A DNA stretch of 6,772 nt. Origin: Kiritimatiellia bacterium (GTDB taxonomy: Bacteria; Verrucomicrobiota; Kiritimatiellia; RFP12; UBA3636). Under the pieces are notes generated by a model, which had not been told where the DNA came from, did no database searches, and worked only from the letters and a program-made list of their open reading frames with translations. Shown here in pieces: positions 1 through 6,340 of this stretch. The position numbers and the translations under genes are program-made. The stretch is taken from positions 1-6,772 of the forward strand of contig JAFPUX010000198.1 in the NCBI GenBank assembly GCA_017413145.1, given 5' to 3'. Within the stretch, counting starts at the first letter, position 1, and each line of letters starts with the position of its first letter.

Positions 1-2
1 CG

Positions 3-1619
3 GAAGCCGCGCCCGCCGCCGAAGCCGCCGCCGGCGAGGCCGCCGTTGCGGCCGAAACCTTCGCCCCGATCCGCCGCGGGCGCCGTCCGAGCGAAATGCT
101 GCTCGGAGGCGAAGGCGACCCCGTCGAGTCGGAGGTCGCCGCGACCGAGCAGGCATCCGCCAACTGGCTCGACCGGCTCACGAAGATCGTCGACAAGGCC
201 GACAGCTGGGTCTGGGGGCCGACGCTCATCGGCGCCATCCTCGTCACCGGCATCCTTCTCACGGCCGTCCTGCGCCTCGTCCACCTCTTCAACCTCCGGC
301 GCGCGTTCCGCTACACGTTCGTCACGGAGTCGGACGGGCACGGCGAGGTGACGAGCTTCGGCGCGCTCTGCACCGCGCTCTCCGCGACGATCGGCACCGG
401 CAACATCGTCGGCGTCGCCACGGCGATCGGCACCGGCGGCCCCGGCGCGCTCTTCTGGATGGAGGTCGCCGCGTTCTTCGGCATGGCGACCAAGTTCGCC
501 GAAGGCACGCTCGCCGTGAAGTTCCGCGAGGTCGCGCCCGACGGCAGCGTCCTCGGCGGACCGTTCTACTACATCGAGAAGGGGCTCGGCAAGGGCTGGA
601 AGTGGCTCGCCGTGCTCTTCGCCCTGTTCGGCGTCGTCGCCGGCATCATGGGCATCGGCACGATCACGCAGATCCAGGGCATTACCTCGGCTGCGGACCG
701 CTTCTTCAAGCTCTGCGTCTACGAGCCCGGGACGGTCGCCCCCGGCTTCACGCTCTTCGGGGCGCACTACTCGTGGGCGCTCGCGGTCACGGGCCTCGTC
801 GTCACCGTCGCCGCCGGGCTCGTCCTTATCGGCGGCCTCAAGCGCATCGCTTCCGTCTCGACGGTCGTCGTGCCGTTCATGGCGATCTTCTACGTGGCCG
901 TCTGCGCGTTCCTGCTCCTCGGCAACCTCTCCGAGGTCACCGCGGCGATCGAGCTGGTCGTCCGCCTGGCCTTCAACCCCCGCGCCATCGCGGGCGGCGT
1001 CGCGGGCACGATCTTCATCGCGATCCAGAAGGGCGTCGCGCGCGGCATCTTCTCGAACGAGGCCGGCCTCGGCTCCGCGCCGATCGCCGCCGCCGCCGCC
1101 AAGACGAACGAGCCCGTGCGCCAGGGCCTCGTCTGCATGACCGGCACGTTCATCGACACGATCGTGATCTGCACGATGACGGGCCTGGCGATCGTCGTCA
1201 CCGGCGCGTGGGACCCCTCCCTCAAGCTCGAGGGCGTGGACATCACGATCGAGGCGTTCCGCCAGGGCCTCGGCTTCCTGCCCCACGCGGACCTGATCGG
1301 ACCGCTCTTCCTCTCGGTCGCGTTGGCGTTCTTCGCCTTCACGACGATCCTCGGCTGGGACTACTACTCGGAGAAGTGCCTCGAATACCTCGTCGGCCGC
1401 AAGAACAAGGTCGCGCTCAAGGTCTACCGCGTGCTCTACGTGCTGGTGGTCTTCGTCGGGCCCTACCTCACGGTCTCCGTCGTCTGGGGCATCGCCGACA
1501 CGTTCAACGGCCTCATGGCGTTCCCGAACCTGGTCGCGCTCGTCCTGCTCTCGCCGACGGTCGCCCGCCTCACGCGCGACTACTTCCGCCGCCTGAAGTC
1601 CGGCGAGATCAAGGAATAG
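3..1619 (+). CDS. Alanine/glycine:cation symporter family protein (AGCS), 5' end outside window
   Basis: Integral inner-membrane transporter of the AGCS (sodium:alanine symporter) family, which takes up alanine or glycine with Na+ or H+. Residues are numbered from the ATG at 96, giving 507 aa. The family signature GTGNIVGVATAIGTGGPGA lies at about 100-118 and the second hallmark, FSNEAGLGSAP, at about 319-329. About ten hydrophobic helices run from near residue 40 to 490. The frame stays open for 31 codons upstream of ATG 96 to the window edge, with GC-rich third positions and an Ala/Glu/Pro-rich composition. ATG 96 has no Shine-Dalgarno, so I infer that the real start lies upstream and that the protein carries an N-terminal extension, possibly a signal peptide plus linker. 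If ATG 96 is the true start, the length is still normal for the family. Exact substrate and coupling ion are not visible. No terminator follows before araA. Confidence 0.88.
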   Translation, partial: EAAPAAEAAAGEAAVAAETFAPIRRGRRPSEMLLGGEGDPVESEVAATEQASANWLDRLTKIVDKADSWVWGPTLIGAILVTGILLTAVLRLVHLFNLRRAFRYTFVTESDGHGEVTSFGALCTALSATIGTGNIVGVATAIGTGGPGALFWMEVAAFFGMATKFAEGTLAVKFREVAPDGSVLGGPFYYIEKGLGKGWKWLAVLFALFGVVAGIMGIGTITQIQGITSAADRFFKLCVYEPGTVAPGFTLFGAHYSWALAVTGLVVTVAAGLVLIGGLKRIASVSTVVVPFMAIFYVAVCAFLLLGNLSEVTAAIELVVRLAFNPRAIAGGVAGTIFIAIQKGVARGIFSNEAGLGSAPIAAAAAKTNEPVRQGLVCMTGTFIDTIVICTMTGLAIVVTGAWDPSLKLEGVDITIEAFRQGLGFLPHADLIGPLFLSVALAFFAFTTILGWDYYSEKCLEYLVGRKNKVALKVYRVLYVLVVFVGPYLTVSVVWGIADTFNGLMAFPNLVALVLLSPTVARLTRDYFRRLKSGEIKE

Positions 1620-1628
1620 CCCCCGCCT

Positions 1629-1680
1629 AACCGATCGACCGCCAGACCGCTAGACCGAAAGACCGAAAGACCGAAAGACC
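1629..1680 (+). repeat. 8-nt periodic GACC-N4 tract abutting the araA start codon
   Basis: Fills 52 of the 61 bases between the symporter stop and araA. The tetramer GACC recurs exactly every 8 nt, at 1637, 1645, 1653, 1661, 1669 and 1677, preceded by a degenerate AACC at 1629. The spacers between cores are GATC, GCCA, GCTA and then GAAA three times, so the core is invariant while the spacer drifts with distance from the gene. The last GACC (1677-1680) touches ATG 1681. There is no GGAGG-like Shine-Dalgarno. The tract contains no GGTC, so the RNA should not fold on itself. Function is unknown. A role as a non-Shine-Dalgarno translation leader or protein-binding array is inference. Confidence 0.85.
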
Positions 1681-3165
1681 ATGAAAAAACTCTCCGACCA
1701 CGAATTCTGGTTCATCGTCGGCTCGCAGTTCCTCTACGGGCCCGAAGTCCTCGAAACCGTCGACGCCCGCGCCCGCGAGATGGCCGACAAGATGAACGCC
1801 TCCGGCCGCCTGCCGTGCAGGATCGTCTACAAGGTCACCGCCAAGACGCCCGAGGAGATCGAGCGCACGGTGCTGGACGCGAACCACGACCCGCGCTGCG
1901 CCGGCGTGATCACGTGGTGCCACACGTTCAGCCCGTCCAAGATGTGGCTCACCGGCCTGCAGATGCTGCAGAAGCCCTGGTGCCACCTCGCCACGCAGTA
2001 CAACGTCGAGATCCCGGACACGGAGATCGACATGGACTTCATGAACCTCAACCAGGCCGCCCACGGCGACCGCGAGCACGGGTTCATCGGCGCGCGCCTC
2101 CGCAAGCCGCGCAAGATCATAGCCGGCCACTGGGCCGACCCGGCGGTCCAGGCGCGCCTCGGCGACTGGATGCGCGTCGCGCACGGCGTCGCGTTCTCCC
2201 GCGCGCTCAAGGTCATGCGCTTCGGCGACAACATGCGCGACGTCGCGGTCACCGAGGGCGACAAGGTCGAGGCCCAGCGCAAGCTCGGCTGGCACGTCGA
2301 CACGTGGGCCGTGGGCGACCTCGTGAAGGAGATGGCCAAGGTCACCGAGGCGCAGGTCGACGCGCTCGTGGCGGAGTACACGGCCGCCTACGACGTCGCG
2401 ACCGACAACCTCGCGGCGATCCGCTACCAGGCGCGCGAGGAGATCGCGATGAAGGCGATGCTCGACCGCGAGGGCTGCTCGGCGTTCTCGAACACGTTCC
2501 AGGACCTCTACGGCATGGAGCAGCTGCCCGGCCTCGCGAGCCAGCACCTGATGGCTCTCGGCTACGGCTACGGCGGCGAGGGCGACTGGAAGGTCTCCGC
2601 GATGACCGCGGTGATCAAGGCGATGGGCGAAGGCAAGACCGGCGGCACGGCGTTCATGGAGGACTACACCTACCACCTGGAGCCCGGCCGCGAGTATTCG
2701 CTCGGCGCGCACATGCTCGAAGTCTGCCCCTCGCTCGCCGCGGACAAGCCGCGCATCGAGACGCACCACCTCGGCATCGGCATGAACGAGAAGGACCCCG
2801 CGCGCCTCGTCTTCGAGGGCCGCGCCGGCAAGGCGCTCGTGGCGAGCCTGGTCGACATGGGCGGCCGCCTGCGCCTCATCGTGCAGGACATCGAGTGCGT
2901 GAAGCCCATCATGAAGATGCCCAACCTGCCGGTCGCGCGCGTCATGTGGCGCGCCCTGCCCGACCTGCAGACGGGCCTCGAGTGCTGGATCGCCGCCGGC
3001 GGCGCGCACCACACGACGCTCACGCACGACGTCACGGCGGAGCAGCTGCGCGACTGGGCGCGGATCATGGAGATCGAGTTCGTCCACATCGGCAAGGACA
3101 CCACGGTAGAGGCTCTCGAACACGACCTGTTCCTCTCGGACCTCGCCTGGAAGCTCCGCTCGTAG
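1681..3165 (+). CDS. araA: L-arabinose isomerase
   Basis: Cytoplasmic, Mn2+-dependent isomerase that interconverts L-arabinose and L-ribulose, the first step of the isomerase pathway of arabinose use. At 494 aa it matches the family length of about 500. The N-terminal block (FWFIVGSQFLYGPE at 9-22) is typical. Residues corresponding to the E. coli metal/catalytic set are present: Glu300 in GGEGDWK, Glu327 in FMEDYTYH, His344 in LGAHMLEVCPS, and the His443/His444 pair in GGAHHT. The conserved HHLGIG motif follows the third of these. ATG 1681 is chosen because it gives the family N-terminus (MKKL...FWF) and directly follows the GACC tract. It has no Shine-Dalgarno. araD follows after 10 nt. No ribulokinase (araB) is in the window. 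Identification is from recognised family motifs, with high confidence. Confidence 0.97.
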   Translation: MKKLSDHEFWFIVGSQFLYGPEVLETVDARAREMADKMNASGRLPCRIVYKVTAKTPEEIERTVLDANHDPRCAGVITWCHTFSPSKMWLTGLQMLQKPWCHLATQYNVEIPDTEIDMDFMNLNQAAHGDREHGFIGARLRKPRKIIAGHWADPAVQARLGDWMRVAHGVAFSRALKVMRFGDNMRDVAVTEGDKVEAQRKLGWHVDTWAVGDLVKEMAKVTEAQVDALVAEYTAAYDVATDNLAAIRYQAREEIAMKAMLDREGCSAFSNTFQDLYGMEQLPGLASQHLMALGYGYGGEGDWKVSAMTAVIKAMGEGKTGGTAFMEDYTYHLEPGREYSLGAHMLEVCPSLAADKPRIETHHLGIGMNEKDPARLVFEGRAGKALVASLVDMGGRLRLIVQDIECVKPIMKMPNLPVARVMWRALPDLQTGLECWIAAGGAHHTTLTHDVTAEQLRDWARIMEIEFVHIGKDTTVEALEHDLFLSDLAWKLRS

Positions 3166-3169
3166 GAGG
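3164..3169 (+). promoter_or_regulatory. Shine-Dalgarno of araD (AGGAGG)
   Basis: A perfect AGGAGG begins inside the araA TAG stop (3163-3165) and lies 6 nt before the araD ATG at 3176. This overlap suggests translational coupling of araA and araD. It also shows that the host uses canonical Shine-Dalgarno starts, which makes its absence before araA and the UPF0371 gene notable. Confidence 0.9.
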
Positions 3170-3175
3170 CGCGCC

Positions 3176-3883
3176 ATGCTCGAAGAACTCAAGGAAGCGG
3201 TGCTGCAGGCCAACCTCGAACTGCCGCGCCGCGGCCTCGTCGTGTACACGTGGGGCAACGTCTCCGGCGTCGACCGCGAGCGCGGCCTGATGGTCATCAA
3301 GCCCAGCGGCGTGTCCTACGAGGCCATGAAGGCCTCCGACATGGTCGTCGTCTCGCTCGAGACGGGCGAAAAGGTCGAAGGCGCGCTCAACCCGTCCTCC
3401 GACACGCCCACGCACGTCGTGCTCTACCGCGAATTCCCGGAGGCGGGCGGCATCGTGCACACGCACAGCCGCTGGGCGACGACGCTCGCGCAGGCCGGCC
3501 GCGACCTGCCGCCGCTCGGGACGACCCACGCGGACCACTTCTACGGCGCCGTGCCGTGCACGCGCGCCATGCGCCGCGAGGAGATCGAAGGCGTCCCCGG
3601 CCACTACGAATGGGAGACCGGCCACGTGATCGTCGAGGCGTTCCGCGAGCGCGGGATCGACCCGGCGTCCGTCCCCGCGGCGCTCGTCCGCAGCCACGGT
3701 CCGTTCACGTGGGGCAAGACCCCGGCCAAGGCCGTCGAGAACGCCGTCGTCCTCGAGGAGCTCGCCTTCATGGCGTGGCACGACCTCGCGCTCGACCCGG
3801 ACCTCCCCGACATGCCGCGCGCGCTCCTCGACAAACACTACCTGCGCAAGCACGGCGCCTCCGCCTACTACGGCCAGAAGTAG
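3176..3883 (+). CDS. araD: L-ribulose-5-phosphate 4-epimerase
   Basis: Zn2+-dependent class II aldolase-fold epimerase converting L-ribulose-5-phosphate to D-xylulose-5-phosphate, which then enters the pentose phosphate pathway. The protein is 235 aa, against 231 in E. coli AraD, and can be aligned along its whole length. Visible features are TWGNVSGVDRERG at 25-37, KPSGV at 42-46 and PSSDTPTH at 73-80. The zinc ligands are His95 and His97 (HTHS) and His174 (SHGPF). The catalytic Asp120 is in THADHFYG and the tyrosine near the C-terminus is Tyr232 in AYYGQ. A three-residue insertion near 140-143 accounts for the His174 numbering against His171 in E. coli. The start is fixed by AGGAGG 6 nt upstream and by homology (MLEELK). 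Sugar specificity for ribulose is supported by linkage to araA. Close paralogues such as SgbE and UlaF catalyse the same epimerisation. Confidence 0.96.
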   Translation: MLEELKEAVLQANLELPRRGLVVYTWGNVSGVDRERGLMVIKPSGVSYEAMKASDMVVVSLETGEKVEGALNPSSDTPTHVVLYREFPEAGGIVHTHSRWATTLAQAGRDLPPLGTTHADHFYGAVPCTRAMRREEIEGVPGHYEWETGHVIVEAFRERGIDPASVPAALVRSHGPFTWGKTPAKAVENAVVLEELAFMAWHDLALDPDLPDMPRALLDKHYLRKHGASAYYGQK

Positions 3884-3893
3884 CCCGTCGCGC

Positions 3894-3969
3894 GACCATC
3901 CGACCATCCGACCATCCGACCATCCGACCATCCGACCATCCGACCATCCGACCATCCGACCATCCGACC
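3894..3969 (+). repeat. Tandem 8-mer GACCATCC array abutting the UPF0371 TTG start
   Basis: Nine identical, uninterrupted copies of GACCATCC plus a terminal GACC (cores at 3894, 3902 and so on to 3966) occupy 76 of the 86 bases between araD and the next gene. The last GACC (3966-3969) touches TTG 3970, the same phase relative to the start codon as in the araA leader. There is no Shine-Dalgarno and no GGTC for self-pairing. Because 8 is not a multiple of 3, each frame reads through the array as a period-8 peptide without stops; those readings are artefacts. Perfect identity of copies suggests recent expansion by slippage. Function is unknown. Confidence 0.93.
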
Positions 3970-5481
3970 TTGAAAACCATCGGCTTCGACAACGAAAAGT
4001 ACCTCCGCGAGCAGACGGAGGAGATCCTCGCGCGGCAGCGCATGTTCGGCAGCAAGCTCTACCTGGAGTTCGGCGGCAAGCTCATGTGGGACTACCACGC
4101 CGCGCGCGTCCTGCCCGGCTACGACCCGAACGTGAAGCTGCGCCTGCTGCAGAAGCTCAAGGACCACGTCGACATCGTGCTGTGCATCTACGCCGGCGAC
4201 ATCGAGCGCAAGAAGATGCGCGCCGACTTCGGCATCTCCTACGACGCGGACGCGCTGCGCCTCATCGACGACCTGCGCGCGTGGGGCCTCTCCGTGCGCG
4301 CCGTCGTGATCACGCGCTTCGACGGGCAGCCCGCCGCGATCCAGTTCCGCAACAAGCTCGAGCGCCGCGGCGTGCGCGTCTACTGCCACCGCAGCACGCG
4401 CGGCTACCCGACCGACATCGACACCGTGGTGAGCGAGGAGGGCTACGGCGCCGCCGAATACGTCGAGACCGAGCGCCCGATCGTCGTCGTCACCGGCCCC
4501 GGCCCCGGCAGCGGCAAGCTCGCCACGTGCCTGACGCTCCTTTACCACGACTGCCGCGCCGGCCGCGCCGCCGGCTACGCGAAGTTCGAGACGTTCCCGA
4601 TCTGGAACCTCCCGCTCAAGCACCCCGTGAACATCGCCTACGAGGCGGCCACGGCGGACCTCGCGGACGTGAACATGATCGACCCGTTCCACGCGGAGGC
4701 GCACGGCGTCGTCACGACGAACTACAACCGCGACGTGGCGGCGTTCCCGCTGCTGCGCGCGATCTGGGAGAAGATCACGCACGAGCCCTGCCCCTACAAG
4801 TCGCCGACCGACATGGGCGTGAACCGCTGCGGCTTCGGCATCGTGGACGACGCGGCGTGCCGCGCCGCCTCGGAGCAGGAGGTGATCCGCCGCTGGTTCC
4901 GCACCGTCGTGGAATACACGATGGGCGCCGCGGACAAGGCGCAGGTCGACCGCGTGAAGCTGCTCATGGACGGCATGGGCCTCAAGCCCGAGGACCGGCC
5001 GGTCGTGATCCCCGCGCGCGAAGCGGCCGAGGAAGGCAAGCGCCTCGGCCGGGGCGACCACGGCATCTTCACCGGCGCCGCGATCGAGCTGCCGGACGGC
5101 ACGGTCGTGACCGGCAAGAACTCCGCCACGATGCACGCCGCCTCGAGCGTCGTCCTCAACGCGGCCAAGAAGCTCGCCGGCCTCCCCGACAAGCTCCACC
5201 TGCTCCCGCCGGACGTCCTCGGGCGCATCGTCGAGCTGCGCACCGAGATCCTCCGCGACAAGGAGCACAGCCTGAACCTGGACGAGCTCCTCGTCGCGCT
5301 CGCGATGTCCGCCGGCGCGAACCCCGCCGCGAAGCTCGCGATGGAGTGCCTGCCGCAGCTGCGCGACTGCGAGATGCACCTCACGCACATCGTCGCCCCC
5401 GGCGACGAAAGCGGCCTGCGCCGCATCGGCCTTCGCACGACCTCCGACCCGGTCTTCCGCTCCTCCGCGTTGCTCGGCTAG
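3970..5481 (+). CDS. UPF0371 / DUF1846 family protein, TTG start
   Basis: A conserved bacterial family (DUF1846) of about 500 aa with no established reaction; this member is 503 aa. I recognise the family from the N-terminus KTIGFDNEKYLREQTEEIL after the start and from the central motif TGPGPGSGKLATCL at 175-188. The latter is a glycine-rich phosphate-binding-like loop that does not fit the strict Walker A spacing. TTG 3970 is chosen because family members begin M-KTIGFDN and no ATG, GTG or TTG occurs in this frame between the end of araD and 3970. The next in-frame ATG (4042) would delete the conserved N-terminus. It has no Shine-Dalgarno; the GACCATCC array sits directly before it. A strong terminator follows 16 nt after the stop. 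It lies 86 nt downstream of araD, so co-transcription is possible, but a role in arabinose use is unproven. Confidence 0.9.
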   Translation: MKTIGFDNEKYLREQTEEILARQRMFGSKLYLEFGGKLMWDYHAARVLPGYDPNVKLRLLQKLKDHVDIVLCIYAGDIERKKMRADFGISYDADALRLIDDLRAWGLSVRAVVITRFDGQPAAIQFRNKLERRGVRVYCHRSTRGYPTDIDTVVSEEGYGAAEYVETERPIVVVTGPGPGSGKLATCLTLLYHDCRAGRAAGYAKFETFPIWNLPLKHPVNIAYEAATADLADVNMIDPFHAEAHGVVTTNYNRDVAAFPLLRAIWEKITHEPCPYKSPTDMGVNRCGFGIVDDAACRAASEQEVIRRWFRTVVEYTMGAADKAQVDRVKLLMDGMGLKPEDRPVVIPAREAAEEGKRLGRGDHGIFTGAAIELPDGTVVTGKNSATMHAASSVVLNAAKKLAGLPDKLHLLPPDVLGRIVELRTEILRDKEHSLNLDELLVALAMSAGANPAAKLAMECLPQLRDCEMHLTHIVAPGDESGLRRIGLRTTSDPVFRSSALLG

Positions 5482-5497
5482 CGCCGGCGCCGAAGCG

Positions 5498-5543
5498 CGC
5501 GCGTGGCGGGGTGCGATGGTCGCACCCCGCCACGCGCGTTTTT
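5498..5543 (+). terminator. Rho-independent terminator of the plus-strand run
   Basis: A perfect 19-bp inverted repeat (5498-5516 with 5520-5538) with a 3-nt TGG loop, followed immediately by five T (5539-5543). It starts 16 nt after the UPF0371 stop. In the minus direction the hairpin also forms, 29 nt beyond the end of the minus-strand gene, but it is not followed by a U tract, so efficient termination there is less certain. Confidence 0.93.
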
Positions 5544-5567
5544 GCGCCGCGACCCGGCGGCCTTCCG

Positions 5568-6194
5568 CTACGGGCGGCCTTCCCCGGCGGGCTCCGGGGC
5601 GGGGAGCGGCTTGAGCACCTCGAGCGCGTCGGGATCGCGCGGAAGCGCGCCGCCCCAGGACATGTCGAAGAACGTCTCGGCCGAGAGCTGTTTCTTCTTC
5701 ACGACCTGCATGCTGCCGCTCTTGCGGACGATGACGACGGGCCCCTCGTCCCGCAGCTGTCCACCCCAGTCGACGTCTTCGCCGCGGAGCATGGCGTCCG
5801 TCACCTCGAGGTTGTCGGTCCACAGGAACGGCATGGAATCGTCCTCGCCTGCGATGCCGGCAAGGCAGCACCACGGTCCGTCGATGTCGGACTTGTCCAG
5901 TCCGGAATCGTTGGTGCAAATGCGCTCAAGATACTCCGTCGAAGACGCCCACTCGCCCTTTGCCGGCCAGAGGTCGTCCGCCCCGGACGCCGCAAGGTCT
6001 TCGTCGGCCCCGCGGATCGCGTAGACGATGGTGCGCCCCCGGTTCCCGAGAGACGTTAGACCGCCGTACGGATAGTCCCCTCTTCCGATGACGACGCCCC
6101 CGCACCAAGACAGGACCGCGAACGCGACCGCCCAGACGGCCGCCACGACGGCCAGCGCGGTCACGATCAGTTCGCCGGGCTTCATCTTTTCCAT
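5568..6194 (-). CDS. Pseudopilin-like membrane-anchored protein of unknown function
   Basis: A 208-aa protein with a short positively charged N-terminus (MEKMKPGE), one hydrophobic helix at about 9-30, then a soluble domain. It has no enzymatic motif that I recognise. The layout, with SLGNRGRTIVYAI at 48-60, STEYLERICTND at 85-96, MPFLWTDNL at 121-129 and VVIVRKSGSMQVV at 153-165, resembles the prepilin/type II secretion pseudopilin-like proteins common in Kiritimatiellota and Lentisphaerota. That assignment is from memory of the family and is tentative. The helix start (PGELIVTAL) recalls the prepilin GFTLIE site but lacks the Glu at +5. There are four cysteines (31, 93, 109, 110). The start is ATG 6194 because GGAGGAG lies 7 nt upstream and the promoter lies just beyond it. 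The longer in-frame TTG at 6254 is part of the -35 box. The tail from about 196 is Pro/Ala/Glu-rich. It is convergent with the UPF0371 gene. Confidence 0.75.
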   Translation of the reverse strand: MEKMKPGELIVTALAVVAAVWAVAFAVLSWCGGVVIGRGDYPYGGLTSLGNRGRTIVYAIRGADEDLAASGADDLWPAKGEWASSTEYLERICTNDSGLDKSDIDGPWCCLAGIAGEDDSMPFLWTDNLEVTDAMLRGEDVDWGGQLRDEGPVVIVRKSGSMQVVKKKQLSAETFFDMSWGGALPRDPDALEVLKPLPAPEPAGEGRP

Positions 6195-6201
6195 GTCGAG
6201 T

Positions 6202-6208
6202 CTCCTCC
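6202..6208 (-). promoter_or_regulatory. Shine-Dalgarno GGAGGAG for the minus-strand gene
   Basis: Read on the minus strand, GGAGGAG ends 7 nt before ATG 6194. This decides the start and rules out the longer reading from 6254. Confidence 0.88.
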
Positions 6209-6225
6209 GTTGGAACGCCCTTCCC

Positions 6226-6254
6226 TTTCTATCCGATTTCCCGCTCTGTGTCAA
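6226..6254 (-). promoter_or_regulatory. Sigma-70-type promoter for the minus-strand gene
   Basis: On the minus strand there is a perfect -35 TTGACA (6254-6249), a 17-nt spacer, and a -10 of TAGAAA (6231-6226; 4 of 6 matches to TATAAT). Predicted transcription start is near 6219, giving a 5' leader of about 25 nt that contains the Shine-Dalgarno. The optimal spacing and position make this convincing. Confidence 0.75.
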
Positions 6255-6265
6255 ACGGATTGTGC

Positions 6266-6301
6266 GCCATTGTTCACAAATCCCAATTGTTCACAAATGG
6301 C
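6266..6301. repeat. Tandem 13-bp operator-like direct repeat
   Basis: ATTGTTCACAAAT occurs identically at 6269-6281 and 6286-6298 (17 bp apart). Each copy contains a near-palindromic core TTGT-TC-ACAA. The 36-bp block is bounded by inverted GCCATT (6266-6271) and AATGGC (6296-6301). It lies just upstream of the minus promoter, with centres about 56 and 73 bp before the predicted start, a usual position for activator sites. It could also act on the divergent channel gene. The binding protein is unknown. Confidence 0.7.
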
Positions 6302-6340
6302 AAAGCCAAATGCCAGTTTCACACGAAAATCAACTACGGT

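Noticed and set aside
1627..3300. Long minus-strand open frame opposite araA (557 codons)
   Set aside because: It is the antisense shadow of araA, produced by high GC at third positions; its Arg/Ala/Val/His-rich product has no domain and no ribosome site.
3065..3955. Period-8 peptide (DGRMVGWS repeats) encoded on the minus strand through the array
   Set aside because: An 8-nt repeat gives a stop-free period-8 peptide in every frame when the unit has no stop; the rest of this frame is antisense to araD.
3250..3969. In-frame N-terminal extension of the UPF0371 gene through the array and across araD
   Set aside because: It overlaps araD out of frame, reads the repeat as a peptide, and no start codon lies in this frame between the araD stop and TTG 3970.
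3894..3969. CRISPR-like array
   Set aside because: Units are only 8 nt, contiguous and identical, with no 25-40 nt repeat/spacer structure and no cas genes.
5514..5522. The 8-mer CGACCATC also appears on the minus strand at the tip of the terminator hairpin
   Set aside because: A single 8-mer match in a window this size is not surprising, and there is no tandem context.
3868..5919. Long minus-strand open frame (683 codons) opposite the UPF0371 gene
   Set aside because: Antisense shadow with low-complexity Arg/Ala/Val composition; it also crosses the terminator and reads the 8-mer array as a period-8 peptide.
4086..6059. Plus-strand open frame (657 codons) overlapping the UPF0371 gene in another frame
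   Set aside because: Arg/Pro-rich frame-shifted reading of a real gene, running through the terminator hairpin.
6195..6254. Upstream TTG start at 6254 for the minus-strand gene
   Set aside because: This TTG is the first half of the -35 TTGACA and lies upstream of the predicted transcript start; ATG 6194 has a good Shine-Dalgarno.
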